Origin: an archaeon
GTDB lineage: Archaea; Iainarchaeota; Iainarchaeia; CSSED10-239
DNA: 64,000 nucleotides
Assembly (NCBI GenBank): GCA_029563035.1
Contig: JAKQTP010000087.1
Location: 19,003-83,002 of the forward strand
Direction: 5' to 3'
Part shown: piece after piece, positions 42,635 to 52,533 of the stretch
How positions within the stretch are numbered: the first letter of the stretch is position 1
Layout: each line of letters begins with the position of its first letter
The notes under the pieces: model-generated
The model's input: the letters and a program-made list of their open reading frames with translations, nothing else
Database searches by the model: none
Told to the model about the DNA's origin: nothing
Translations under genes and position numbers: made by a program

Positions 42635-43837
42635 TTATCTAATTCTAAAAAAACTAAGCAGAATGCTTATTATTCCATTAGTTTTTCTCTTAGGATTTTC
42701 GTTTAATTCGGATAATTTTTTTTGAAAACATGTGTCTGTCGATTCATTTTTCTTAGTTGGCATACATTCATTTAAATCAAATTCTTTTTTCGTGTCATGA
42801 TTAAAATAAAAAATACATTCCCTAGAAGTTGATACCAATGTCGAGCTGTCAAGTGAAATTGCTAAAGAGTTAATGGAATACAAGTAATATTTGTCATCGT
42901 AAGTTTGATAGCATTTTATTTCTTTTCCATTTTTGGACAATATATAAATGGTGTCCATAGATCCAGCAGCAACTTTAGTTCCATCTGGATTAATGGCTAC
43001 AGAGTATACCCCTTTATCATCAAGAGATTGCCATAACAATTTACCATTATTTGACATAGCATATACCCCTCCGTCCCTTGAGCCGGCCACTATGTAATTT
43101 CCATTAGGGGTGATCTTGACATTTACTACTCCATTATTTTTCTTAGTTTTATTTAATATCTCTCCGGAATTTGATATAGTATAAATCCAACCATTTTTCG
43201 TACCAGAAACAATGTAAGCCCCATCAAAACTCATATCTATTGAACTTATCTCGCCCAGAGTTTTTATTTTCCAAATTACTTTACCGTCTTCTGACAAAAA
43301 ATATATACTTTTATCATTTGAACCTATAGCAATATATTCTCCATTTGGATTAATAGCGACTGTTGTAACAGGGGCCCCAGTTTCATATTTCCAAAGTAGA
43401 CTACCTTCCTTTGATAAAAAATAAGCCGCTCCATCATCAGATCCTGCAATTATTTTTGATCCATTAAACGATAGTGCAACTGATTCAACTGTATTTCCTG
43501 TAACAAAGGACCAAAGTAAATCCCCTTCTTTAGAAAACATATACACTTTTTTGTCTTTTGAACCCCCTACTATAAAAGAACCATCGGGTGTTAAATCTAC
43601 ACATAATGCCCTATCATTTGAAGGATATTTCCACAAAAGATTGCCTTCTTTAGATAAAAAATAAAAATTATTATCCAATGATCCACAAACTATATAATCT
43701 CCTTCAGAAGATATATCGACAGAGTAAACCGCCTTATCTGTTTTATAATTCCAATCTGCTTTACCGGCCAATAGGGTGGGAATTTGTCCAAAAATAACAA
43801 AGAACATAAAGAGAATAGCTATAGTATATCTATCCAT
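42635..43837 (-). CDS. Secreted WD40/PQQ-like beta-propeller protein
   Basis: 400 aa. Signal peptide (IAILFMFFVIFGQIPTLLAG), then about eight to nine blades of 38-40 residues of the form VAINPNGEYIAIGSNDKSIY with FLSEDGKVIWKI; C-terminal end basic (SFFRIR). Clearly related to the propeller at 56463-58115 (shared SKEGxLLWKY pattern). Probably exported and binding cell-surface partners. Converges with the Fpg-like gene with 12 bases between. Confidence 0.85.
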   Translation of the reverse strand: MDRYTIAILFMFFVIFGQIPTLLAGKADWNYKTDKAVYSVDISSEGDYIVCGSLDNNFYFLSKEGNLLWKYPSNDRALCVDLTPDGSFIVGGSKDKKVYMFSKEGDLLWSFVTGNTVESVALSFNGSKIIAGSDDGAAYFLSKEGSLLWKYETGAPVTTVAINPNGEYIAIGSNDKSIYFLSEDGKVIWKIKTLGEISSIDMSFDGAYIVSGTKNGWIYTISNSGEILNKTKKNNGVVNVKITPNGNYIVAGSRDGGVYAMSNNGKLLWQSLDDKGVYSVAINPDGTKVAAGSMDTIYILSKNGKEIKCYQTYDDKYYLYSINSLAISLDSSTLVSTSRECIFYFNHDTKKEFDLNECMPTKKNESTDTCFQKKLSELNENPKRKTNGIISILLSFFRIR

Positions 43838-44108
43838 AAAAAATTAAATTAGTAATCGATTTTTAAGGGTGATGGTTACCATTGCGAGTTTTTCAAAAAT
43901 CATCGTTAATTACATATGAAAATGTCGGTAACTAATTAATAATATCCCAAGGGTATTATTTTTATATTTAAGGCACGAAACTTATGTTCATTAATGTCGA
44001 ATCTAGTTAATAAGGATAATTTCAGTTTCATATCCATTTTTACTAGTATATGTTTATTAACTAAAAGATTAATATACTCAATTAAAGCATTACACATAGG
44101 TGGGCAAA

Positions 44109-46577
44109 ATGGACTTCGAAAAATTAGGCTCATTTTACTTAGGTAAAGAATTTGACATGAAAAATGGAATACTAACTGATAAGCTTGTTATGTATGATTC
44201 AAGGGATCTTACAACACATGCGGTCTGTATTGGTATGACCGGGAGTGGAAAAACTGGTTTATGTATTGATATTTTAGAAGAAGCTGCCATAGACAATATC
44301 CCTGCGATAATAATTGATCCAAAAGGAGATATCACAAATTTATTACTTACGTTCCCAGAACTAAAAAAAGAGAGTTTCCTCCCGTGGGTAGATCCTGATG
44401 AAGCCAACAGAAAAGGAATGAGTATAGACGACTATGCTGCACAACAGGCAGACTCATGGAAAAAGGGATTGGCAGATTGGGGCCAGGATGAAAATAGAAT
44501 TAAAATGCTGCGTGAAAATGCAGATTTTGTAATATATACCCCCGGAAGTGAGGCAGGGCATCCTGTTTCTATATTACATTCTTTTGATGCGCCTTCTTTT
44601 AATTGGGAAGAAGATTCAGAATTAATTAGAGATCAAATACAAGGCATTGTCAGCAGTCTACTGGGGCTAATTGGGATTGAAACAGATCCAATAAACTCTC
44701 GTGAACATATTCTACTTTCAAACATATTTGAAAATTTCTGGAGTAAAAATCAAAATCTTGATATAGCAAAACTCATCCTCTCAATTCAAGATCCACCTTT
44801 CAGAACCCTAGGTGTATTTGAAATTGATACCTTTTTTCCGAAAAAAGATAGATTGAACTTATCAATGAAATTGAATAATCTTATTGCGTCACCAAGCTTT
44901 AAAAATTGGCTAGAAGGTAACCCCTTGGATATACCTGAATTCATCTCAAATAAAGATGGTAAACCAAAGCATTCAATTTTTTATATTGCCCACTTAAATG
45001 ACTCTGAAAGAATGTTCTTTGTCACTCTTCTTTTCAATCAAATTATATCTTGGATGAGAAAACAAAGTGGGACAAATAGTCTCAGAACATTGATTTATAT
45101 GGATGAAATATTTGGTTATTTTCCACCAGTTTCCAATCCTCCAAGTAAAAAACCCCTCCTTACTTTGCTAAAACAAGCGAGGGCTTTTGGAGTTGGGGTA
45201 CTACTAGCTACTCAAAATCCTGTGGATTTGGACTATAAAGGGCTTACAAATACCGGTACTTGGTTTATAGGTAGACTACAGACAGAAAGAGACAAACTAA
45301 GATTGCTTGAAGGATTAGACATAATTAGCGCAAATTCTAAAGAATCTTTAAATAAAGAAAATATGAATAAACTAATATCTAACTTAGGAAAAAGGGTATT
45401 TATTCTTCATAATGTCCATGCAAAAGAACCTATCATTTTTCAAACAAGATGGGCTATGAGTTATTTGAGAGGGCCAATGACAAAAAATGAAATTAAGTTA
45501 CTATCGAAGGAGAGATATCATGAAACTAAATCTCCACCTACAATAAAAAAGACGTATATTGGGGCATCTTCAGACAAATTTACTTCAACTCCGCCAACAA
45601 TTTCAAGAGACATTCAACAAATATTCTTACCCGTTATCAAAAATGTAGCTCTTTCTATCCAAGAAATAAAAAACAAATATCAAAGTGAATTACGGCTTGA
45701 AGAACCTTCTCTTATTTATAGTCCAGGGATAATGGGGAAAGCAATTGTTCATTTTCAAGACAAAAATATTGATTTGAAGGAGGATCAAGAAAGAATTTTA
45801 GTTATAGATAATCCAGAATTTTTAGTTTGGAGTGAGTCTCAAGAAGTAAAAATATCAAAGATTCTTAATGATCCTGAAAGCAAGTCAAAGTTCACAGAAA
45901 TTTCTGATAAAATAAATGATCCTAAAGATTTTAATGAACTTAAAAAGAGCTTTGCGGATTTCTTGTTCTACAATAGTAATTTCAAATTATATCACAGCCC
46001 TCATTTTAAGATATATTCAAAATCTAATGAATCAAAAGCAGAATTTATCTTAAAATTAAATCAAATGGCGAGAGAAACTAGAGATGAAGAGATTGATAAA
46101 TTAGAGCAAAAATACGCTAAAGAAATTGAAAAACTCAGGTCTAAATTAAATAAGTCTCAAGAAATTCTTATAAAAAAACAAGCATCTGCAAATTCATTGA
46201 AACAGGAAGCAATGATTTCCGCGGGAGAATCAGTACTCGGTATGTTCATGGGTAAACGTTCTACGAGATCTGCTGCAACTACAGTGAAAAAATATCAAAA
46301 AAGTAAGGATATCTCAGCAGAAATTGATAAAGTCAATAAAGATATCACTTCATTAAATAAAGAAATGGAATCTTTGGAAAATGAACTTAAGTTACAAATA
46401 GATTTAATAAAACAAAAAAGAGAAAAGGAGATAACTGAAGTCAAAGAAGTAATAATACAGCCAAAGAAATCAGATATAGAAATAAAAATGGTATCTTTAG
46501 TTTGGATTCCAAAGTGGGAGATAACTTATAATGAAAATGGAAACAAAAAAACAGAAATTATTTCCGCATGGCAATAA
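44109..46577 (+). CDS. HerA-like (DUF87) ATPase with C-terminal coiled coil
   Basis: About 822 aa from ATG 44109, chosen because GGTGGG precedes it (frame opens at GTG 44100). Walker A GMTGSGKTGLC (about residues 42-52), DPKGDITNL, Walker B TLIYMDEIFGYFPP (about 333-346), then LLATQNPVDLDYKGL typical of HerA/VirB4 ATPases. Residues about 650-780 form a long coiled coil around a Gly-Met-Arg patch (MFMGKRSTRSAATT). Hexameric DNA pump or large-complex motor is expected. No nurA, mre11 or rad50 is adjacent. Confidence 0.85.
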   Translation: MDFEKLGSFYLGKEFDMKNGILTDKLVMYDSRDLTTHAVCIGMTGSGKTGLCIDILEEAAIDNIPAIIIDPKGDITNLLLTFPELKKESFLPWVDPDEANRKGMSIDDYAAQQADSWKKGLADWGQDENRIKMLRENADFVIYTPGSEAGHPVSILHSFDAPSFNWEEDSELIRDQIQGIVSSLLGLIGIETDPINSREHILLSNIFENFWSKNQNLDIAKLILSIQDPPFRTLGVFEIDTFFPKKDRLNLSMKLNNLIASPSFKNWLEGNPLDIPEFISNKDGKPKHSIFYIAHLNDSERMFFVTLLFNQIISWMRKQSGTNSLRTLIYMDEIFGYFPPVSNPPSKKPLLTLLKQARAFGVGVLLATQNPVDLDYKGLTNTGTWFIGRLQTERDKLRLLEGLDIISANSKESLNKENMNKLISNLGKRVFILHNVHAKEPIIFQTRWAMSYLRGPMTKNEIKLLSKERYHETKSPPTIKKTYIGASSDKFTSTPPTISRDIQQIFLPVIKNVALSIQEIKNKYQSELRLEEPSLIYSPGIMGKAIVHFQDKNIDLKEDQERILVIDNPEFLVWSESQEVKISKILNDPESKSKFTEISDKINDPKDFNELKKSFADFLFYNSNFKLYHSPHFKIYSKSNESKAEFILKLNQMARETRDEEIDKLEQKYAKEIEKLRSKLNKSQEILIKKQASANSLKQEAMISAGESVLGMFMGKRSTRSAATTVKKYQKSKDISAEIDKVNKDITSLNKEMESLENELKLQIDLIKQKREKEITEVKEVIIQPKKSDIEIKMVSLVWIPKWEITYNENGNKKTEIISAWQ

Positions 46578-46607
46578 ACTTTTAGTATAATAATATTTTT
46601 ATTTAAA

Positions 46608-46910
46608 TTATCCATTTATTAGTTTTATTAAGTTATCTTTATTCCAAGGCTTTTCAATTATTGATTTAACTGATGCCTTATTTTTGGCTTCTTTTTTTAC
46701 AGAATTAGTTAAAAATGCAGTCAAAAGGATTCTAGTACTATTAGGATAATTATCTTTTACATGGCTTAAAAAATCAATTCCACTCATTCCTGGTAGCTTA
46801 TAATCAGAAATAATTATGTTAAAATTAATTTTTTGCAATTGTTCTAATGCCGCCTCAGCAGTTTTAGCAATAATTATCTTATTACAAAAATCTTCTTTTT
46901 TTAGCGTCAA
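46608..46910 (-). CDS. Response-regulator receiver domain, N-terminus not openable in frame
   Basis: Phospho-acceptor Asp in NIIISDYKLPGMSGIDFL, Thr in RILLTAF, and Lys in IIEKPW are intact. TTG 46910 is the first usual start, but upstream codons in the same frame (back to about 46984) encode NILIVDDNLETL, the acidic pocket every receiver needs. No ATG, GTG or TTG opens that part. It either starts at ATT or is the C-terminal half of the upstream kinase, split by a +1 shift near the A7 run (46970-46976). Confidence 0.7.
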   Translation of the reverse strand: MTLKKEDFCNKIIIAKTAEAALEQLQKINFNIIISDYKLPGMSGIDFLSHVKDNYPNSTRILLTAFLTNSVKKEAKNKASVKSIIEKPWNKDNLIKLING

Positions 46911-46941
46911 AAATAAACTAACTAATGTTTCTAGATTATCA

Positions 46942-47997
46942 TCAACAATTAGAATATTTTTTCGATTGATTTTTTTCCTTTTTTACCTCATAGGATAAAT
47001 TTGGCTTAAAATCTTGAAATTCATTTTCATTTTTATTGTTCGAATCAACCGATTTATTTAATTTGAAGCTTGCTGCATTAGCTTTATTAAGCTTGATTTT
47101 GAATTCTATATCCGCAGTCAATTCTTTTTCCAAGTTTAAACTTCTTTTCTCATTAAGTTTTTTTATAGTTAGGGTGCCACCTTTACTTTTAAGCAACTTG
47201 TTTACCGAGCATATGTCTATTTTTGAATCCTTCTGAGCTATTATTTCTTCAATTTTCTTTAGGATAATTTCTCCACCACTTAATTGAACTATTATGTAGA
47301 CTTCTTCATCAGTTTCAAATGTTTTTAAAAAAAGTTCACCGAAATTCATTATCTCAAGAGTTTTTAATAAGATACAAATAATTATATAGTTCAATTGGCG
47401 AAAACTAAAATTGATTAAAGGTACTTTTGAAAAATCTTTTTTTATGACGTATTTATCTTTTAGTTCATCTTGTAATAGGAAGATACTAGTATTTATTACT
47501 TCATTTACATTGATTAGTTCCATGTCTTCATCAATATTTACTAAGTTTCTTAAAATTTTAACAATTAAATCTATCTTTTCGTTACTTTTCATATTTAGCG
47601 ATATTAAATTTTGTAGGAGATCAAATTTTGGATATGGGGAGTTTATTTTATAACATTGGTCTCTTAGCATTTTAAATTCAATTTTTAATAAATAATTTAA
47701 AATATTTTGATTCTTGACGGTCGTTGTTTTGTACAAGGTAAAGATTTTTTCGATATGATTAACTAGTATAATATTAATGTGATTGTCACTAAATCCTTTT
47801 CTTAATTTAATCATTTCTTCTTGCAAAACTTCAGTAGCAGCCATGGCAGAGGTCAAAGAATTGTTTAATTCATGGACTATCCCATGAATTAACTCTGTGA
47901 AAATTATTGATTCTCTTGATAAATCTTCTGTTGAATAATTTCCATCTACATGTTGATTATCTATCAATGAGTCCATATAATCCATCTTTTTGTACAT
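46942..47997 (-). CDS. Degenerate histidine kinase (HisKA present, ATPase domain eroded)
   Basis: 351 aa, soluble. The H box is ELIHGIVHELNNSLTSAMAA (about residues 33-52), with the HELNNSL core. The region that should be the HATPase domain keeps its secondary structure, but the N box Asn (normally in a LLxNAxxA motif) is replaced by FRQLNYIIICILLKTLEI, and glycine-rich G boxes are weak. No sensor domain and no membrane helix. Its 3' end overlaps the receiver reading frame; a one-base change would fuse the two into a hybrid kinase. Confidence 0.65.
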   Translation of the reverse strand: MYKKMDYMDSLIDNQHVDGNYSTEDLSRESIIFTELIHGIVHELNNSLTSAMAATEVLQEEMIKLRKGFSDNHINIILVNHIEKIFTLYKTTTVKNQNILNYLLKIEFKMLRDQCYKINSPYPKFDLLQNLISLNMKSNEKIDLIVKILRNLVNIDEDMELINVNEVINTSIFLLQDELKDKYVIKKDFSKVPLINFSFRQLNYIIICILLKTLEIMNFGELFLKTFETDEEVYIIVQLSGGEIILKKIEEIIAQKDSKIDICSVNKLLKSKGGTLTIKKLNEKRSLNLEKELTADIEFKIKLNKANAASFKLNKSVDSNNKNENEFQDFKPNLSYEVKKEKNQSKKYSNC

Positions 47998-48253
47998 ATC
48001 TTATTATCCTCTACATAATAAAAATAATGGAGAACTATAACTAACAACATACAATTTATTTGTTATCTTTATAAACTTATCGTTTTGTTATTGATATTCA
48101 ATAGCAAAAAAAACAATTTATAGTAGTGTATTATTTATTAGTAAATTTTAGATTATTTAGAGAATGCATATATTATTTATATTTACTAATTTATGTATAT
48201 AAAATAACTTTAAACCACAAAGTTTATAAACAAAATCAGAGGTTATATTTTTT

Positions 48254-48562
48254 ATGGCTTCCATTCAAAATAATGATTTAAAATTAATAAGTGAAGTCAA
48301 GACACTTATAGATGAGGTTATAGACAAAGTGCCTCCAAAAAAATATATTCAAACATCAAATTTAGGAGCCTTAATTGTTTTTACCCTAGGTTGTATAATA
48401 GGATTTGAAATGTTTGTAATCAATCTTTTTATGACCTCTACCGTAATACTAAGTATTATCTTACTCGGATTCTTTTTTTTAATAGGTTTCCTAATGGGAA
48501 TATATCTTGAAAAGCTTGAATCGTTAAATAAATCTTCTAATCCTTTTTATTCAAGTTATTAG
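48254..48562 (+). CDS. Two-helix membrane protein, 102 aa
   Basis: Residues 1-35 are soluble (MASIQNNDLKLISEVKTLID), followed by two hydrophobic helices (LGALIVFTLGCIIGFEMFVI and STVILSIILLGFFFLIGFLM, quoted in part) and a short polar tail. GAGGTTAT lies upstream of ATG 48254, and GTTTATAAAC gives a TATA box. The shape recalls small Phage_holin/DUF-type helix hairpins; no function known. Confidence 0.6.
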   Translation: MASIQNNDLKLISEVKTLIDEVIDKVPPKKYIQTSNLGALIVFTLGCIIGFEMFVINLFMTSTVILSIILLGFFFLIGFLMGIYLEKLESLNKSSNPFYSSY

Positions 48563-48604
48563 ATTAATAGGAATCTTTTTAATATCATATGAATATTATT
48601 TTTT

Positions 48605-49381
48605 ATGATTATTATTAAAGCAGGCGGTTCGGCAATTACTAAAAAAAGTGAAGATTTTACCCCTAATATGGAGGTAATTTCCAATCTTGCACAAGAAATT
48701 AAAGATGCTGGAAGAGTATCCATATTGGTGCATGGTGCAGGTTCATATGGTCACCCAATCGCGAAGAAATATTCTTTAGGTAAGGGGTATTTGGATAACT
48801 ATCAGCTTAAAGGATTTTCTGAAACAAGAGCCAGTGTTAGTGAACTTGATAGCATTGTACTAAAATCACTTATGCAAAATGGACTAACTCCAGTAAAGAT
48901 AGGTACTTTCTCTAACTTTATTACATCCAATGGTAGAATAGTTGAATTTCACAAAGAACCTTTGCTTAGAGCAATAGAACTTGGTTTACTTCCAGTATTT
49001 ACTGGAGACCTCGTATTTGATAGAGCTAGAGTATTCTCAATACTATCTGGTGATCAAATAGTATCTTATCTTTCAAAACTACTTAAACCATCAAGAGTAA
49101 TATTTGGAACAGATGTTGATGGGATTTACACAGGGGATCCAAAAAAGGAAAATGTGAAATTGATTGATAGGATAACTGAAGATAATATCAATGAAATCTT
49201 TAAGTTTGCGAAAGATACTGGTGATGCTTCTGGGGGGATGGAAGGTAAATTATCAGAAATAATACCTATATTTGATATGGGAATAGAAATAGATGTAATC
49301 AATTTAACTAAAAAAGGTATTCTATCTGAAACTATCAAAGGAAATGTAAAAGGAACTATAATTAAAAAGAAAAATATTTAA
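48605..49381 (+). CDS. ipk: Isopentenyl phosphate kinase
   Basis: 258 aa amino-acid-kinase fold enzyme of the archaeal (alternative) mevalonate pathway: isopentenyl phosphate + ATP gives IPP. The N-terminal IIIKAGGSAITKKSE, the catalytic-His segment VHGAGSYGHPIAKKY and VIFGTDVDGIYTGDPK are diagnostic. No other mevalonate gene is close. Confidence 0.93.
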   Translation: MIIIKAGGSAITKKSEDFTPNMEVISNLAQEIKDAGRVSILVHGAGSYGHPIAKKYSLGKGYLDNYQLKGFSETRASVSELDSIVLKSLMQNGLTPVKIGTFSNFITSNGRIVEFHKEPLLRAIELGLLPVFTGDLVFDRARVFSILSGDQIVSYLSKLLKPSRVIFGTDVDGIYTGDPKKENVKLIDRITEDNINEIFKFAKDTGDASGGMEGKLSEIIPIFDMGIEIDVINLTKKGILSETIKGNVKGTIIKKKNI

Positions 49382-49480
49382 AATAATTCTAATATTTTTA
49401 ATAAATAAATATTTTACTATTTCTAAAATAAAAGAATGTGCACTAAATACCTAAATAAAAACATTATAAAGATTTTTCTA

Positions 49481-50716
49481 ATGACTTCTCTTGAGAAGAT
49501 AACTCATCTTGCTTACCAAAGTAAATATGATTGTATAGGTGATAGAAGTAGAGTATTTGACGTTGATTTCTCCAAGCTAGACACTTTAAGCCAAGGAACT
49601 AAACATGACATGTGCACATCTTCTTTATCTGCAAGAGTTGCTAATCAAAATGAAGTATTTGAGGACGAGATCAGACCAGTATATTACCCTCCATTTACAA
49701 CAACTGGATGTTCCGTTTCATTGTTTAAGACTCTCTTCACAAACTATTGCACTCATGATTGCAAGTACTGCCAAAATTCAACTGAATATAATGGGCATAA
49801 AAAAATCTATTCCTATACTCCTGAGGAATTAGCTAAAATAACGATATCGCTTTATAAGGGAAAATATATAGATGGCCTTTTCTTAAGCTCTGGCATAAGT
49901 TCAGACGAAAATATAACAACTGAAAAAATGATTGAAACAATAAAAATCTTAAAAGAAAGATATAATTTTGCAGGGTACATCCATTTTAAAGTATTGCCAG
50001 GAGTGTCATACGAATATATTAAACAAGCATCTGAAATTGCGGATAGGCTCAGTATTAACATAGAGACTCCATCTAACAATTATCTTTCAGAATTGAGCAG
50101 TACAAAAAACTATGTGAAAGATATTTTAAAAAGGCAAAATTATATTAAAAAATTAGAATTGAAAAAAAATCTCCCCTCTGGTCAAACTACACAATTGGTA
50201 GTAGGTGCATGTAGGGAAAGCGACTTTGAAATATTCAAAAGAGTCATTAAAGAATATAAAGAAATGATGTTAAAAAGAGTATATTATTCTGCATTTAATC
50301 CCCTTCAAGGAACTCCTTTAGAAAAAACTTCTGAACAACCTATGTGGCGAGAGCATAGGCTATATCAATTGGATTGGCTATATAGAATCTATAATTTTTC
50401 AGAAAAAGAGGTCAAAATAGCATTTAATGAAGAAGGATTTCTAAATAACAAGGATCCTAAATTACAAATTGCACTAAAAACATTTGATTCTGGAATAGAT
50501 CCAAATGAAGCATCTTATGATGAACTTATAAGAATCCCAGGTATTGGACCTAAAAGCGCTTATAGGATTATCAACTTTAGAAAAAGAAATAATATTTTTA
50601 AAAGAGAACAACTATTAAACTTAGGTGTTAAGATAAAGAATGCCACACCCTTCTTAAAAATTAATGGTGCAGAATATATAAAAATTGATAAGTGGATAGA
50701 ATGTAAGAGTCAATGA
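49481..50716 (+). CDS. Putative DNA-modification/repair radical SAM protein with HhH
   Basis: About 411 aa from ATG 49481 (frame opens at 49436, but family members start close to EKxxxLAxxxKYD). Radical SAM cluster motif in TNYCTHDCKYCQNST (CxxxCxxC pattern), a TIM-barrel body, and a C-terminal helix-hairpin-helix DELIRIPGIGPKSAYRII, pointing to DNA or RNA as partner. The family is paired in many bacteria with an uracil-DNA-glycosylase-like gene, absent here. Confidence 0.85.
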   Translation: MTSLEKITHLAYQSKYDCIGDRSRVFDVDFSKLDTLSQGTKHDMCTSSLSARVANQNEVFEDEIRPVYYPPFTTTGCSVSLFKTLFTNYCTHDCKYCQNSTEYNGHKKIYSYTPEELAKITISLYKGKYIDGLFLSSGISSDENITTEKMIETIKILKERYNFAGYIHFKVLPGVSYEYIKQASEIADRLSINIETPSNNYLSELSSTKNYVKDILKRQNYIKKLELKKNLPSGQTTQLVVGACRESDFEIFKRVIKEYKEMMLKRVYYSAFNPLQGTPLEKTSEQPMWREHRLYQLDWLYRIYNFSEKEVKIAFNEEGFLNNKDPKLQIALKTFDSGIDPNEASYDELIRIPGIGPKSAYRIINFRKRNNIFKREQLLNLGVKIKNATPFLKINGAEYIKIDKWIECKSQ

Positions 50717-50718
50717 GT

Positions 50719-50791
50719 GTGTCAAATTATCTTTTATATAATAAAAATATTTATCTTAATCTCCTAGAACTATAAAAGAGTATTTTGACAC
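50719..50791. repeat. Inverted repeat after the radical SAM gene
   Basis: GTGTCAAA (50719-50726) and TTTGACAC (50784-50791) are perfect inverted repeats, 57 bases apart, immediately after the stop codon. Direct repeats CCAATGGG at 50883-50890 and 50931-50938 lie further on. A terminator or remnant role is possible; nothing more is visible in this 240-base spacer. Confidence 0.35.
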
Positions 50792-50955
50792 GAATTAAAC
50801 ATAGTCTAAAAAGACCTTTATATGATGCGAACATTTGAAAAGTTTTAATGCAACTCTAAACAATATAATTCTTTAGTCGATTCCAATGGGATTTAGATAT
50901 CCCTACAATATGAAAAATATATTATATTTCCCAATGGGTTAAAGAGAGAAAAAAA

Positions 50956-51597
50956 TTAATATTTTAAAATATTAAGTATGTCATTTGTAACTTCAGTAAT
51001 ATTTTTATTACCATTGACGTTTTTTATTTTTTGTTTATAATATTTTATTAATGGCGCCGTTTGTTTTCTATAAACTTCGAGCCTATTTCTTATGACCTCT
51101 TCTTTATCGTCTTCTCGTTGATGAAGTTTAAATCCACAAGAATCACAAGTCATTTCTTTTTTTGGTTTTTTATATAATAAATTATATACTTCCCCACAAT
51201 TAGCACATGATAGTCTTTTTGATATTCTATTAATTATGTCTTCATCTGGTACATCTATATTAATGATATGGTCTAAAGATATACTCATTTGCCCAAGTAA
51301 ATCGTCTAATGCTTCTGCTTGTGCAATTGTTCTTGGAAAACCATCTAGTAAAAATCCTTTCTTACAATCATCTTCTAAAAATCTATCTTTAATCATCTGT
51401 ATAATTATCTTGTCAGGAACCAAACTCCCAATATCCATATATTTTTTTGCAGATAAGCCTATTTCTGTATTTCTTTTTACGTTATTCCTTAATATATCTC
51501 CAGTAGATATGTGAGGGATATCAAAAGTTTTACATATGATCTCAGCTTGAGTTCCTTTACCACAACCAGGCGGACCTAAGAGAATTATTCTCATCAA
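50956..51597 (-). CDS. adk: Adenylate kinase (zinc-LID type)
   Basis: 213 aa. P-loop RIILLGPPGCGKGTQAE (start at ATG 51597 or 51594), AMP-binding STGDILRNNV, LDGFPRTIAQAEAL, and a LID with four Cys (CANC ... CDSC) for zinc. This is the bacterial/cytosolic form, unlike the short archaeal AdkA, and occurs in several methanogen lineages. Next to xerA on the same strand. Confidence 0.93.
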   Translation of the reverse strand: MMRIILLGPPGCGKGTQAEIICKTFDIPHISTGDILRNNVKRNTEIGLSAKKYMDIGSLVPDKIIIQMIKDRFLEDDCKKGFLLDGFPRTIAQAEALDDLLGQMSISLDHIINIDVPDEDIINRISKRLSCANCGEVYNLLYKKPKKEMTCDSCGFKLHQREDDKEEVIRNRLEVYRKQTAPLIKYYKQKIKNVNGNKNITEVTNDILNILKY

Positions 51598-51633
51598 AAC
51601 ACCAATTAGAAACTTATATAGTTGCTTTTAAAG

Positions 51634-52452
51634 CTATTCTTTTGACAATGGATGTGCTTTGGCGTAGACTTTTTTTCGTCTTTCATCAGTTATATGTGTG
51701 TATATCTGTGTTGTAGCTAAATTTGAATGGCCGAGTAATTCTTTAATAACGACAATATCAGCATCTCCTTCGAGCATATGGGTTGCAAAAGAGTGTCTCA
51801 ATACATGTGGGGAAACTTTTTTTTCGATTCCTGCTTTTTTAGAATATTTTTTTATCAGCCATTGGATAGTTCTTGCAGATATTCTTTCGCCGTGGGTACT
51901 TAAAAAAAGTGCCTCATTATCATCATTTCTCTCTGAGATATAGTGGCTTATCATTTCTTGGGTCCTAGGGTCAACAAAAACTATACGATCTTTAGCACCT
52001 TTACCAGATATAACGTGTATTGATTCAGTTTTGATATCATTTTTATTAAGATTAACTAACTCAGATACTCTCAAACCTGTAGAATATAATAATCTAATTA
52101 AGCACTTATCTCGTAATCTATCTGTTTTTTCAAGTAAAATTTTTATTTCCTCTCTTGTCAAAAATTTGGGCAAGGGTTTGGACAATTTTGGAAGCTGTAT
52201 CTTATCTGCAATGTCAATATTCTGATACCTAAAAAAGGAACGTAATGCATTAAGGTGTCTATGTATTGTTCTATTAGTTGCATTTTTTTGATTTTTAAGA
52301 TGTATCATATATCTTTTAATATCTTGTTCGTTTATGTTTTCAGGAGATTTATTGGTAAATTTTAGAAAGTTTGAAATTGTATACCTATAATTTCTAATTG
52401 TATTTTTGGATTGGCCTCGAAGCTCCAATTCCATCAAGTAATCCTCAATCAT
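51634..52452 (-). CDS. xerA: Tyrosine recombinase XerA/XerC family
   Basis: 272 aa site-specific recombinase. Catalytic residues: Arg in LLYSTGLRVSELVNL, Lys in ISGKGAKDRIV, HxxR in HVLRHSFATHMLEGD, then His in ELLGHSNLATTQIY and Tyr in the same segment. The SAM-like N-terminal arm-binding domain covers residues 1-85. As it is next to housekeeping genes, a chromosome-dimer resolution role (XerA, acting at dif) is more likely than a phage integrase. Confidence 0.9.
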   Translation of the reverse strand: MIEDYLMELELRGQSKNTIRNYRYTISNFLKFTNKSPENINEQDIKRYMIHLKNQKNATNRTIHRHLNALRSFFRYQNIDIADKIQLPKLSKPLPKFLTREEIKILLEKTDRLRDKCLIRLLYSTGLRVSELVNLNKNDIKTESIHVISGKGAKDRIVFVDPRTQEMISHYISERNDDNEALFLSTHGERISARTIQWLIKKYSKKAGIEKKVSPHVLRHSFATHMLEGDADIVVIKELLGHSNLATTQIYTHITDERRKKVYAKAHPLSKE

Positions 52453-52533
52453 ATATAAAATATTATTAAATACTATATAAATTTTGCGTATAATTAATAT
52501 AAACCTTATATATTCTTTATCCTACCTCTTGAC

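Noticed and set aside
43936..44133. 65-codon minus-strand frame upstream of the HerA-like gene
   Set aside because: Overlaps the start and ribosome-binding site of the ATPase gene, lacks its own such site, and reads like AT-rich spacer.
50883..50938. Direct repeat CCAATGGG as attachment site of the nearby xer gene
   Set aside because: Only eight bases, with no integrated cargo between the copies; XerA looks like the housekeeping enzyme.
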